Positions 1 to 11,036 of a stretch of DNA of 50,014 nucleotides are shown here, piece by piece. Source of the DNA: Nemertoderma westbladi (lineage: Eukaryota > Xenacoelomorpha > Nemertodermatida > Nemertodermatidae); the NCBI GenBank assembly GCA_032718475.1, contig JAUCBJ010007397.1, forward strand, positions 1 to 50,014, given 5' to 3'. Below the pieces are notes generated by a model, which did no database searches, was not told the origin of the DNA, and worked only from the letters and a program-made list of their open reading frames with translations. Within the stretch, counting starts at the first letter, position 1. The number at the start of each line of letters is the position of its first letter. A program made the translations under genes and the position numbers.

Positions 1-280
1 GTTACTACTAAAGTGTGTTTACAGTAGCTAATCGCAATTGTAAAATAGCCCTAACTCTACCGAGATAACCTCAAGTGGATTCAAGCCTTTGGGACGGACA
101 GTGGTGGGACTTGTGCCGGTTGTCGTTGTCGTGCTGTTGCTACATGTTGGCGTAAACACTGCGACAGCGGTACATCGGCGCTGAGAAACCCACTGTCCGG
201 GGGCAAAGCCTAGTAGGCAGCGACGCCCGCTTGCCTGAAATATTAACTCATATTGATATTAATAAACTCAGATAGCAGAT

Positions 281-679
281 ATGACGGAATTGATAGAAGA
301 TGACCTTGGTATTAGAGAGCGATATACTCTACCTTTACAAGCGTTTGTGGATAGTTTGATACGCGGTGAAGCCGATCCAACCATTACGGAGGACGATGGT
401 CGTTATATCGAACCGCCGATGTCCCAAGAGCAACTTACGCGTGAATTGGACTATCGAAAATTCACCGCTCACTATACGAATCGTAATGGTACGAATATGG
501 ACTTCTTAACTACCGGCCATCCTATCGATTTACATGATACGGACGATGTATACACCGAAAGGGAAATGGTTCTATTTAAATATCATACCCAGCGGCGTCG
601 TAACGATAAACCGAGAATAGATCACGAAAATTCTATTCGTAACAGACTGGGAAGACGAACCAATATGTCTAGAATCTGA
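281..679 (+). CDS. LTR-encoded ORF, 132 codons, ends at an in-frame TGA (5' copy)
   Basis: Open frame of 132 codons starting at the first ATG after an in-frame TAA 18 nt upstream. The product is hydrophilic and rich in acidic and basic residues (for example TELIEDDLGIRERY near the start and TQRRRNDKPR near the end). It has no signal peptide or membrane segment, and I do not recognise a family. It ends at TGA 677-679, but the same frame stays open on the far side through 1,729, so this is probably the N-terminal part of a longer protein. The 3' LTR copy differs by two amino-acid changes (V to L and H to R). Confidence 0.55.
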   Translation: MTELIEDDLGIRERYTLPLQAFVDSLIRGEADPTITEDDGRYIEPPMSQEQLTRELDYRKFTAHYTNRNGTNMDFLTTGHPIDLHDTDDVYTEREMVLFKYHTQRRRNDKPRIDHENSIRNRLGRRTNMSRI

Positions 680-1729
680 GGAGATTCAGCCTATCGCGCT
701 CGGAATAGCGACAACGATTACATCCTAGAAGGGTATCAAGGTCCACAGTGTCTCACTGCGTACGATTATCGCCATGCCAACTATGTTTCTCGACAACGTT
801 GTCGGCTGTGCGCATCGAGAGACCATATTACGTCTATGGACACCAACGATATCTGTTCCTATTTCCACGAGCAACCGTCGATGGAAATCTATTGTGCATA
901 TTGTCGGCTTAATAATTTGCACATTTTTGCTGTCTGCCCCCAATTTATGACTCAATGCCATCATTGTCAATTAAAAGGACACGCCAGCTTTGATTGTCCC
1001 TTTAACCATGATTTAGAGAGCGTAGATGAAATGATTGTACTACGTTATATCAGAGCTTGGGAAGCGAACGCTGATTTACATTGTGATTCACGCCATCGCT
1101 ATTATCCTGGACGCGCCTACGAAGGAGTTTATGCGTTCCATCCATATTTGTTTGCCTCTGTCGAGCAGAAATCGCGCCTATCAAGTTATGAACTATTGAA
1201 GCGCGTTGGAGAATGTATTTCAACCAAATATGTACGCAAATTCCTCAGGAGCATTAATCCGAGTGACATCAATTCGTATAACTTAATAAACTTTATCCGT
1301 CAAGATCCGGCCTATGGAGACTTATTTGTCAACTCACACCCCGAGTTACAGGAAGTATATCGACGGCCTTACGAGTATCGAGCCCGCGAACGCGAGTTGG
1401 AAAGAAGCATTAAACCAAGGAAGTTTCTAACTACCTATGGTCCACCCACGGCCCTCGTGCAGACCACTCGTACAGGACCCGTAAGAGCGGCTGTCTTGAA
1501 ACGAGCTCTCAAAGCCGTTAGACCCCTCTCCCCGGACGTTGATGTCAATCAACCCGGTACTTCGACCGGCGGATATACCGATCGCAATCCCATACCTTCT
1601 GATGCAATCATATTGCACCCTTCACCCAGGAGTTATAGCCCTCCTCGTAAAGTGGCTCGCCCCAAAGAGAAAAGGACTCTTGCTAGCTTTAAAAAACTGC
1701 GTAAACGCCGTCCGCGCAAGAAAGACTAA
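680..1729 (+). CDS. LTR-encoded zinc-motif protein, downstream part (5' copy)
   Basis: This frame is continuous with the preceding ORF except for the TGA at 677-679: 52 open codons (680-835) lead into the first ATG at 836, then 297 codons to the TAA at 1,727. Seen directly: a CX2CX4H motif (CRLCASRDH) just before the ATG at 836, a second knuckle-like CAYC...H...C, and a canonical CX2CX4HX4C (CHHCQLKGHASFDC). A long middle region follows and the C-terminus is very basic (KKLRKRRPRKKD), like a nucleic-acid-binding or nuclear-localisation tail. Because the first Cys/His motif precedes the ATG at 836, translation probably begins upstream, either by reading through the TGA or in an ancestor without it. 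A nucleocapsid-like or accessory role is inference; no family was recognised. Confidence 0.6.
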   Translation, partial: GDSAYRARNSDNDYILEGYQGPQCLTAYDYRHANYVSRQRCRLCASRDHITSMDTNDICSYFHEQPSMEIYCAYCRLNNLHIFAVCPQFMTQCHHCQLKGHASFDCPFNHDLESVDEMIVLRYIRAWEANADLHCDSRHRYYPGRAYEGVYAFHPYLFASVEQKSRLSSYELLKRVGECISTKYVRKFLRSINPSDINSYNLINFIRQDPAYGDLFVNSHPELQEVYRRPYEYRARERELERSIKPRKFLTTYGPPTALVQTTRTGPVRAAVLKRALKAVRPLSPDVDVNQPGTSTGGYTDRNPIPSDAIILHPSPRSYSPPRKVARPKEKRTLASFKKLRKRRPRKKD

Positions 1730-3344
1730 CTGTTTAGAGTATTTTTATATTTTAGAAACTGTGATTTTGTATATTTTATAGACTTAAATCCCATTTTCTG
1801 GGAGCGGTGTAAAAGCTTCTGTGGGATCTAACTGGCCCCTTTTGCTTCGCAATCCAGTTTCCCCCCAGGCGCTGGAATACTCTAAAAAGGTTCTCTAACT
1901 GTATATATATTCCCCTCGCCCGCAAGGTACCGTTACAGGTGTTTTAACGGACATAAAAGTCATTCTGCTATATACGTGTTTTGGCGGACATGGTAAGGCA
2001 AAAAACCTGTAATGCACCAACTACCTTTCACAGCTTAGCCGTGATGATTCATATTACGACATCTAACAGCTGGTTGCTGACATGGAAACAGCCATTGGAT
2101 GCATGGTTCTTTGTTTGGCTTGAGCCAATCAGAGCGATTTTTCCTGTCGACGTGTAGCTTTTCGGTCGATCATAAGGAGAGTGTTCAGTCTTACTGCTTT
2201 TACTTGATACTTTGTTGTTATTGCTGTCTAAGCCAGAAACACCGGCTTTTTGGGAAGAACTCTAGTAAAACTGCTTAAATTATCGAAAGTATAAACTGTT
2301 ACCTTAACGAATCCTCAATAACTCACTAATTAACATGCTCACTTAATTTAATTGCATTAATCATACTGTTTGTACTGTTATTTTACCGTCAGTTATTAAT
2401 TGTACCTATTTGTTGATGGAAATATTGCTCTTTGGATAATACGGATAAATCACCCAAATTCCCAATTTTCTTGATACACTACAGGTTAGAGAGACCGGCT
2501 ATACATAACAATTGCGATTTATATTAATGTGGTGTGTATTGAATCCAATGTTATTTAGCAGACCCTACGTGAGTCAATTGCTGCTCTCTTTATGTGTGAT
2601 CAAATATACTGACGGTCGGCAGAATAGTGTGTATGATTGTGATTGGTAACAAAGTATTTCCTAAAGAATACGCTTTATACTTCAATCATAAGCAGTATCG
2701 TTGCGTTTTAGTATAAGTCTTAGTTCTGTTTAAATAGATAAAGCGCCACGTCCTAAAGGAACTGTTAATATTTCCCGAAAGCCAATAATATCTGTCAGAA
2801 ATTAATTCTTAACGATCTATCGAATAATACAGTAGGTATACACTGCAACCTTACACTGCAATAATAAAATTTAAGCATCCGAATTCAGTCTCCCGGGTGT
2901 AGATCCATCGGGTGAATGATCGCGCATGGGCTGACTTCGGCTAATGTTTTGTGTATTAGCATAAAATATTGTCGTATGCTAAAGGTGTTTTAATTAACTA
3001 AAAGACATATAAATTTTGGCAGGTTAAACTGCTAAAGGTCTTCAAAAGCGCGAACAGTAACAGTTTATAATCTTATTGCAGTAAGCAATAAGGTTGCAAA
3101 ATACCGTAGTGACTGGTAAAACTGAACCGGTGCTTCTGTAGGTCAGTAGGCCTAACTGTCATCACCGGTACCGGTACTGCTGTACAAGTACATTTAGTAT
3201 TATTCGATTTTGATTATTGTATACCGGTAGGTCTCGATATTAAATCGGGGACGCCTGGTTTTTATTGGGATTTTACTTAGGTCTATTTCTGTCAGTTTTA
3301 TTTACTAGTAGGCTAATATTGAGCAGAAGGCGTGTGACCCTGCT

Positions 3345-3920
3345 CAGATTGTTCAGATAATTGTAGGCTGAGCTGCTGTCTGACTGTTGTTGAGTTTGGA
3401 GAGATTACGGCGTGTGTAGAGTTTGTCTGATAAAGTGCCGTTAGTAAGTTGGGGCAGCCATATGCGGTAAGGTCAATCCCCTCTTAAAGAATAAGTCGTA
3501 CTACCGTGTTAGAACGCATACTAACTAACAGTTTCAGAGTCTGCATATACTGTAGTTTATCTAGGCTTGATCGTAGTCTGCCAGTGTTTTAGCCTGTGTT
3601 TGTTTGTGTGGTCTGTTCAGGTACCGTAATAGTTATTACTCAGATATTTTGTAGGCTGGATTGTTGTCTAACTATTCTTAGGCCTGAAGGGATTGCTGCG
3701 TGTGTAGAGTTGGTCTGATAAAGTGCCGTTAGTAAGTTGGGGCAGCCATATGCGGTAAGGTCAATCCCCTCTTAAAGAGTAAGTCGTACTACCGTGTTAG
3801 AACGCATACTAACTAACAGTTTCAGAATCTGCACATACTGTAGTTTGTTTAGGCTTGATAGTAGTCTGCCAGCGTTTGGTTTGTATTTTGTTTGAGTATT
3901 CTGTACGGGTAGCGTAATAT
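3345..3920 (+). repeat. Tandem duplication (288-bp unit, two copies) in the retroelement leader
   Basis: The stretch around 3,411-3,559 (from GTGTGTAGAGTT through the CATACTGTAGTTT segment) recurs at 3,699-3,847, offset 288 bp. The cores are nearly identical and the edges are diverged. It lies in the untranslated leader between the 5' LTR and Gag. Confidence 0.8.
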
Positions 3921-4864
3921 TTATTATTCAGAGTTTATGCGATTATTCGCAACATTCATGTCCCCAAGTTTATTCCTACAGTAATTGTGTTTGTTACACA
4001 TACCGTTATAGTTAAACTAACCCCGGTACTACATCAGGGCTGCTCGGCGTAGGTAAAGACTGGTGATTTTGTGCATCGGTCACTCCAGCAGATGCCGTGG
4101 TTCTTTTAACTGTTCAAGTATATTTAACTACTGATTATCTGTTGTACAAGTACTCGTACCTAATTTAGGGTTTAGTGTACAGTACTTTCCGAAGTAATTA
4201 GTGTGTAGGCAGTATATTTGTGTTGTAAAGTGGTTAATAGGCACGCTGGATCTGGTAGTCCGCGGTAATTAACTTCTAGGTAGGAACAATCCGTGATACA
4301 TAACGTAGTACCTATAGCGATACGGTTATAGGTCGTCAGGCGGTGGTATTTTCCTATCTGGACAACGCAGTGTATTTACTACTACTTATTATTTTCAAAT
4401 ACCGTAGTACCCTGTCCATTGTAATAACCAGAATTCTAACCCTTTGTTAGGCTGGTTTGTAGACTTCCTGTAAAATTACCCTAAAAATTCGTACGTAATA
4501 TTTTTGTTGTGTTTAACTAGAGATTTAATCTCACCCGTATCGTAAGTAATTTGTAGTATTAAGTAACTTAGGTAAATTAGAATTATCTGTTTTAGTGTCC
4601 CATAGGTAGCACTTCACTGAGAGCGCACAGCTTCTGTGTAGTGACTCCCCCAGAAATAATAACATTTATTTCAAATATTGACAAAACCCTTTTAAACGGG
4701 TATATAAATATTATAAATCAACTCAAACGATTTATAAATAGTAGGCCTGCCATACAACAACTAGGTCTCAATATCAGTTGGACTGCTGCTTAAATAACGG
4801 TAATAAAGTAAGTTAAAGTAACCAAGTAACCCTAAAATATTCAGAAATTCAATTATTCTAAAAT

Positions 4865-5120
4865 AATTGACATACCGGTATTTACCATAGGCTTATTATA
4901 TTTATTTCTATAAATTTGAGCTGAAATCATACCGGTATTCTGTAATTAATTCTAGTAATAATTATACTTATATATACTATAAGTGTCAGCTGTATACCGG
5001 TATTCATGATAGGCCTATTATATATTTATATATATTTGTGCTAAAATTATATACCGGTACTCTGTGACAAATCTAGTCTGTAATAATACTTATATATATA
5101 TTATAAGCATACCGGTATTC
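4865..5120 (+). repeat. Tandem duplication (122-bp unit) with ATACCGGTA motifs
   Basis: ACCGGTA boxes at 4,874 and 4,931 recur at 4,996 and 5,053, both offset 122 bp, followed by a partial third unit. The repeat is AT-rich and lies just upstream of the Gag start codon. The rest of 3,057-5,255 is AT-rich leader in which I see no gene. Confidence 0.7.
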
Positions 5121-5255
5121 TAATATATTATATATATATCACGCTACACTGAGCAGCAGTATCGGCAATTAATTATTAGGCTAACGGTGATACTGAATTA
5201 CTAGACTTACTTTGACTGTATTTGTAGCCGTAGGCATTCAACTGTGTAAACAAAC

Positions 5256-8200
5256 ATGGCTGACACAAGGCAAACTCTGTCAGATAGTCTCCTAGAAACA
5301 ACAGACTGTTTCTCAGATCAAAGTGTAGAGAATCCCAGACCGAGGTCTGAAACCCCTCATACTGTAAGAAGGGCAACCCCTGCAGTGGTTGTATCAGAAC
5401 CTAGGTTGGTAGAAGCGATTTCGCATTTTGCGAAGTTAGTGAAGCGCCGTTGGTCTGCCATAGGCACTCGGGCCCAAGTCAAGCGGGATCAAGAAGAAGC
5501 TATAAAACAGCAGCAACCTCCTAGCCAAGAACCTAGTTCTCAGCGGCCCGATAGCTCCAGTAGTTCGGATACTGTTGAGCGGACGCCCGAACGCGGAGCG
5601 AAGATGGCGGATATGGTTTATGATGAGCGGCCAACCTATGAAGAATCAACCGACGCCACTTCTTCTCAAGTGGAAAGCGAGGTGGAAAGCGAAGTGGAAA
5701 GCGAATTAACAGCAGCAGAGAAGCCGCGAACTAGAGACGCCATTGACATATATCTGTCAGACTATCAGCGATTCATAGGAGACGAAGAGTTGAGGAGACG
5801 ACTGTCTGGACTTCGCCCTAATAGTGAAGGAACCAAGCTTGTGTTGGACGCAATCGATGCGGAAATGTTAGCTGCAGAACAAGCTAAATGTGATGAAAAA
5901 CTCCGCCTCGTTAGAGTCCAAGAAGAACAAATAAAGAAAAGAAGGATAGAGGAACAAAAAACGGCGGCTATGGCGGCGGCTATAGCAGATGCAGAAGCAG
6001 AAAGTAAAGCAGCAAAGGCGGTGGCAAAGGCAGATGCAGAAGCAGAAAGAAAGGCAGCGGCTGCAGATGCAGAAGCAGAAAGTAAAGCAGCAAAGGCGGT
6101 GGCAAAGGCAGTCGCAGAAGCAGAAAGGAGAGCATTTGAGCAGACTGCTCAACTGGAGTTGGAGAATCTGCAAGAGACACAAGACAGTATAAATAAACAG
6201 TTTACTGCTAATCAAATGCAGATGATGAGAAAATCTACTCCCAAGCGCCAGGGGTACACATCCTCGGAGGAAGGCGATACTACCGACCCTGAAGGCGGAG
6301 GAAATAGATCCCATCTAAGTAGACGTAGAAAAACATATTACCGTCGCAAATTGCCTGATTTGCCCCCAGCTGTTAAAACACAGCTAACTAGCACAGACTT
6401 AGGTAGTGCAGAACCCATAGAACAATTTATCCAGGTCAAAAGACTCCCTACTATAGTCGATGAACCTGAAATAATTAGGCCTGTTGTTCCCAAAGTCACT
6501 TCTGTGCTAGAGACCCCTACACTTCCAGAGCTTAACTCTAAATTCCCTTTACATAGCACTACACTGCCTGTACCCGGTGGAACAGTCCATGCAAATACCC
6601 CTGTCCAGATAGCAGAGAGAGAAATCAATAATTTGTCTCCCGTCGTCCCGCGTCAGCCCGCTACTATGTTGGCGACTCCCGCTTCGGCGGTTGAGTGGGT
6701 GGAAGAGGGACGGCGGGGGATGAATCTCCTGCTGGGACAGATGCAGGAGACTGTCCACCAACTTAAGGGAACAGTGAGGGAAGGTAGAGCAGAGTTGCAA
6801 GAAGTGCAGCAAAGTATCGCGCTAGAACGCGACAAATTAGTCAATATACAAAAAGGCATACCAATACCTCCTGTAACATTGTGTCAACCTGTTAGGTCTG
6901 AAGTACTACATGCGCAAGGTGTGGAGCCTACACGCATCTATACTGCTAGTGAAGTTGAAACTCCTATAGCAAACCCTATTAAGGGTGATTATAGACCTGT
7001 TATTAATGATATTCCCTATAGACCTGATAATGATCCGAGAAATTTATATACCGATAATTCGATATTAAATAACACGATGGTCCAAGAAAGCTTTACGCGT
7101 CAGATGGCTAGAACAGAAGCCCGCCAAGCGGTCAAAGTGGGAGAGATCGTCAAATTCAATGGAGATGAGATGAAATGGTTACCTTTCAACGAATATTACA
7201 AAGATAGCATACAGAACTCTGTACTATCTAACGGAGAGAAACTTAGATTCCTCATCAAGTGTTTGGAAGGACCTCCCAAGTTAATGGCGTTAAAGTTTAT
7301 TGGACATCCAGATGGATTAAGACAAGTTTGGGATACATTAAACATCAGGTATGGTAACAAAGATAACATAGCTAAGTATTTGTATGCAAAATTAGTAGCC
7401 CCCCGACACTTCCTTAGTAGTGGGATTATAGAGTTTTCCGATGAAATTCAAGAGATCTGTAGACAACTGGACTGGTTAGGTAAGTCGCACGAATATCAGA
7501 GTTCCATGGTTATTGGAGCCGTAGTCTCTACTTTACCAAAGGGTGGAGTATGTACACGCTGGGACAAGAAAGTGTTGTACATGAATGAACAACAACGACG
7601 AAGTCCTACCATGGCTGATCTCATGTCTTTCTTAGATAGTGAAGTAAAATTACAACTCATAAGGCAGGCCAGAGAGAAAACATCGGAAAATAAGGTAAGT
7701 GAGAAACCCGATTCTAGGAGAAGGATAATACCAGTGTGTTATACTGACGACGGCGAAAGCCAAGCTTCTCAAGAAGAGGACAGCGGGAAAGACACAGCAA
7801 AATCTTACTATGACAACAAGACCTATAAAGACGTAAGTAAATACAAGTCTCGAACCAGTGACAGGAGAGAACAGGTAACAACAACTCCTCCTACGTCTCC
7901 TAAGAGAATTCACGGAAGAAAGCCCGAAGAAAGAACGAGAGTGCATAACGTTAACCAAGTTAAGGTGAGTAACATCAAACCAAAATGTGCGCTGTGCGAC
8001 GGGCCTCACCGTTTGAGTGCGTGTGCTGAATTTCTAAAGAAATCCCCTGTAGACAGACGTACAGTCCTGTGGAATAAGCGGTTATGCTATAATTGCCTCA
8101 GATCAGGACACCAACGGCGAACCTGTTACTCCGACGTAAAGTGTGCAAAGTGTGGCGCGAAACATCACATCTTGTTACACAGTGAGTTCGAACGAGACAA

Positions 8201-9413
8201 CCCGAGTCAGGTAAGTGAGCCCGAACTACATGTCCAATTCAGTGATGTGAACGACACTGACCAAGGTTCTGAGTGGGAAGGATTCTATACAGACGAATTC
8301 TCCGATGCCAACGAATCCTGTTATCTAATAAATACCACAGTGTATCGAGCACTTACGGATGAAAAGGACACTGACGAGTTTACTCCAACTCCTTTTGACA
8401 AACAACCATCTTGGAAAGTTCCAACTTCCAACATAGGAATAAGAGAATTTCCTGTAGTGCAAGTTCGAGTTCATGGTCCCAACAAGAGTTACATAGTGAA
8501 CGCCCTACTTGACTCCGGCAGCACAGGAACATTCATCGATCAAGAACTAGCCGAAGATATCTTTGCTGGACAACCCAAGTTCCGGACTAAATTGAATATG
8601 TCAGGAATTATGCAGGTTTGGAAATCTACCCTAACGGCAGATTACTATGTAGGTGTGTTGTCCACCCCCCAGGATAAGTTAGGAACACAAGGTATAAGGT
8701 CAGTAAAAATGGTGGCTATAAAGAACTTTGCTACTACTCAAGCAGAACCTTATAACTGGGACGAGGACGAGTGCATCCAACATCTTGAGATACCTCGATT
8801 CCAAACCGATTATCCTGGAGTGCAAATACTCATCGGCCAAAACGCGCATGAGGCGCTCGAGCCATTAGAGAAACGGCCTGCTCAACCACAGCCACTACAA
8901 ACCTATGCGGTAAGAACTAGAGTAGGTTGGTACTTCACTGGCCCTTCCCGTAGAACTCTCAAAGAGAGATTACCTCAACAACAGGTATACCAAGTAAAGG
9001 GGGAAGTGGAGAGCAGTGATGTGGACGACCCAACTGAGGGAACACCATACTCCTCAGATAATGACGATATTAACTCCAATGTAGATCAATGGAGACATTG
9101 CCTTGGGACGATTAATCCAGCCGACATCGCTTCCAGAGGAGCAACTCCTCAAGAACTGATAGATACTCCAGGCTGGTTAGGTGGATCCGACTTCTTAAGT
9201 AAAGAAGAAGAAGAATGGCCTCCTCATCTTACCACGGCGGAGAGTAGACAGGCCAAGGGAGCGGAGAAACTAACACAACCACTCAATCGCCCAGCTAGTC
9301 GTTTATGTTTACTGGAAAGAGACCGAAAACTGTCCGGAAACTATGGAAGGCAAGATACTCTTCCTACGACTACTTCCCTAATCCGACAAATATCTAGGGA
9401 CTCCATAACGTGA
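5256..9413 (+). CDS. gag-pro: Gag-protease polyprotein of BEL/Pao element, RT/integrase deleted
   Basis: 1,385 codons with a good start context (AACATGG). Residues 1 to about 600 are low-complexity and charged, with an Ala/Glu/Lys-rich coiled-coil segment near 240-300 that contains an internal duplication (SKAAKAVAKA). About 626-780 resembles the DUF1759 Gag core (FNGDEMKWLPF, later IRYGNKDNIAKYLYAKL). Cys/His boxes occur near 910-975, including a perfect CX2CX4HX4C (CYNCLRSGHQRRTC). A retropepsin-like active site LLDSGSTGTFID lies near 1,085, followed by the conserved IGQNAHEAL and RTRVGWYFTGP of the A17 peptidase region. Near 1,280 the protein switches to WRHCLGTINPADIASRG, normally found at the end of RNase H in this class, so RT and most of RNase H have been lost in frame. 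It ends about 60 residues after the EEEEWPP segment with no integrase. By inference it could supply structural protein but not reverse transcription. Confidence 0.85.
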   Translation: MADTRQTLSDSLLETTDCFSDQSVENPRPRSETPHTVRRATPAVVVSEPRLVEAISHFAKLVKRRWSAIGTRAQVKRDQEEAIKQQQPPSQEPSSQRPDSSSSSDTVERTPERGAKMADMVYDERPTYEESTDATSSQVESEVESEVESELTAAEKPRTRDAIDIYLSDYQRFIGDEELRRRLSGLRPNSEGTKLVLDAIDAEMLAAEQAKCDEKLRLVRVQEEQIKKRRIEEQKTAAMAAAIADAEAESKAAKAVAKADAEAERKAAAADAEAESKAAKAVAKAVAEAERRAFEQTAQLELENLQETQDSINKQFTANQMQMMRKSTPKRQGYTSSEEGDTTDPEGGGNRSHLSRRRKTYYRRKLPDLPPAVKTQLTSTDLGSAEPIEQFIQVKRLPTIVDEPEIIRPVVPKVTSVLETPTLPELNSKFPLHSTTLPVPGGTVHANTPVQIAEREINNLSPVVPRQPATMLATPASAVEWVEEGRRGMNLLLGQMQETVHQLKGTVREGRAELQEVQQSIALERDKLVNIQKGIPIPPVTLCQPVRSEVLHAQGVEPTRIYTASEVETPIANPIKGDYRPVINDIPYRPDNDPRNLYTDNSILNNTMVQESFTRQMARTEARQAVKVGEIVKFNGDEMKWLPFNEYYKDSIQNSVLSNGEKLRFLIKCLEGPPKLMALKFIGHPDGLRQVWDTLNIRYGNKDNIAKYLYAKLVAPRHFLSSGIIEFSDEIQEICRQLDWLGKSHEYQSSMVIGAVVSTLPKGGVCTRWDKKVLYMNEQQRRSPTMADLMSFLDSEVKLQLIRQAREKTSENKVSEKPDSRRRIIPVCYTDDGESQASQEEDSGKDTAKSYYDNKTYKDVSKYKSRTSDRREQVTTTPPTSPKRIHGRKPEERTRVHNVNQVKVSNIKPKCALCDGPHRLSACAEFLKKSPVDRRTVLWNKRLCYNCLRSGHQRRTCYSDVKCAKCGAKHHILLHSEFERDNPSQVSEPELHVQFSDVNDTDQGSEWEGFYTDEFSDANESCYLINTTVYRALTDEKDTDEFTPTPFDKQPSWKVPTSNIGIREFPVVQVRVHGPNKSYIVNALLDSGSTGTFIDQELAEDIFAGQPKFRTKLNMSGIMQVWKSTLTADYYVGVLSTPQDKLGTQGIRSVKMVAIKNFATTQAEPYNWDEDECIQHLEIPRFQTDYPGVQILIGQNAHEALEPLEKRPAQPQPLQTYAVRTRVGWYFTGPSRRTLKERLPQQQVYQVKGEVESSDVDDPTEGTPYSSDNDDINSNVDQWRHCLGTINPADIASRGATPQELIDTPGWLGGSDFLSKEEEEWPPHLTTAESRQAKGAEKLTQPLNRPASRLCLLERDRKLSGNYGRQDTLPTTTSLIRQISRDSIT

Positions 9414-10755
9414 TAGCATGTGGAGTGGGCGTGTGACTATATCATTTTATATTTGTTTTTATTTTATATTTATGTATGTATTATTATGTAATTTTATTAT
9501 AATCGTTTTCTTTAATTTTATTTAGTAGAATGTTATTTAGTGATTATTTAGTAGATTAGTGCAATATATTAGTGTTTATTACGTATGTAATTACTTATAA
9601 TATATATTTAGTGCGACGGCGAGAAATAATTATTTTTCTCTTTCCTTACTGTCCGTATCATATTATAAATACGTGACTACAGTAAGATGAAATGTCCGTA
9701 CTTATTAAAGTACAATAAAGCTCCTACTATATTCAAGTATTATTGGTAGGCAGAGTATTAGGAATGCAAAGTTCAGATCCTCGTGTCTCGGCTAAACCAA
9801 GCTCTGGGTAGACCTTGGAAACGACTTGCCTCTTCACACTGACATTGCTTCGTGCGATATTGCTCTTCTACCTTGTAACAAATAATACATATAGTAGCGT
9901 GATGTCCCTCTAACAGTAGCGTAAATCGCAAATAAATCTGTTAAACTTTTGACCATCTGTAATTCTAGTCGATTAAGATATCGTGGCACCCACCGATATA
10001 CTTGAAAGACAAATTCTAGAATCAGTGGTTAACGTCCCCAGACAAGTTCTGGAATAAATCGGTGCCCATCCTAAATATTAATTTAATATTTTGTTAAAAT
10101 CTGTAAAATCCCGATCCTTTAAAATTTCTAGTCAATTAAGATATCGCAGTATTTACCGATATTCTTAGAAGGACTATTTTATAAAATTAAGGATCCTAAG
10201 TCCCCAGATATGCTCTGGAATAAAATTTATGTCAATTTAATATCAAATAATAAAATTCACGGGAATAAATTTAAATTCATATTCAAATGAATTTCATAAA
10301 TTGTCATTTTGTACAATTTATAACATTCCCAAAATTCCAGTAATTAATAGATCATGGGAGCGGAGATTCATATTGAGTGTACTAGAGTGTGAGAATCTCC
10401 AACATATAGTCAATAGCCGATAAAATTTATAAAATCATGCATAAAGAGGATATTGACAATTAAAGAATTACTATTAAATAACATCCCAGATCTGTATGCA
10501 TGAGGATTGCCCTAATTCTACCGCTAGTTTTCCATAATGTCACCATGGCAACACCCACGCTAGAATTAGAAACAAGTTAAAGGACCAATAAAAGCTTGCC
10601 CCATTGCGTAGCATAAGAGTATACATAGCGCGCTATTAGTATCCAAGGATACATAGTAATAACGTGACATTCTGGAAGACACTGACTAACGGACAAATGG
10701 CATGCATGTGTGCAGTAAGTAATGATTGTATGGAATTTGTGCGTTTATAGGTGAA
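9414..10755 (+). other. 3' untranslated interior of the retroelement with a diverged 166-bp tandem repeat
   Basis: AT-rich, no gene seen. A diverged tandem pair lies at about 9,955-10,280: CTAGTCGATTAAGATATCG (9,965) against CTAGTCAATTAAGATATCG (10,129). Each is followed by GTCCCCAGA...GCTCTGGAATAAA or ...GTTCTGGAATAAA. The deleted RT and integrase genes would have preceded this region. Confidence 0.6.
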
Positions 10756-11036
10756 TGTTACTACTAAAGTGTGTTTACAGTAGCTAATCGCAATTGTAAA
10801 ATAGCCCTAACTCTACCGAGATAACCTCAAGTGGATTCAAGCCTTTGGGACGGACAGTGGTGGGACTTGTGCCGGTTGTCGTTGTCGTGCTGTTGCTACA
10901 TGTTGGCGTAAACACTGCGACAGCGGTACATCGGCGCTGAGAAACCCACTGTCCGGGGGCAAAGCCTAGTAGGCAGCGACGCCCGCTTGCCTGAAATATT
11001 AACTCATATTGATATTAATAAACTCAGATAGCAGAT

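Larger units (their letters stand above)
1..3056 (+). repeat. 5' LTR (first base outside window)
   Basis: Long terminal repeat of about 3,057 bp, far longer than the few hundred bp usual for this class. It holds a 280-bp leader, a zinc-motif coding region (281-1,729) and 1.3 kb of AT-rich non-coding DNA. A candidate polyadenylation signal AATAAA lies at 2,863-2,868, about 190 bp before the LTR end. A small stem, AACTGG (1,830-1,835) pairing with CCAGTT (1,854-1,859), lies downstream of the coding part. Confidence 0.88.

Noticed and set aside
3051-3075. Primer-binding site directly after the 5' LTR
   Set aside because: GTAACAGTTTATAATC does not begin with the usual TGG and matches no tRNA 3' end I can recognise.
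5868-6859. Minus-strand ORFs opposite the Gag gene
   Set aside because: Shadows of the plus-strand coding region, with cysteine/leucine-rich low-complexity translations.
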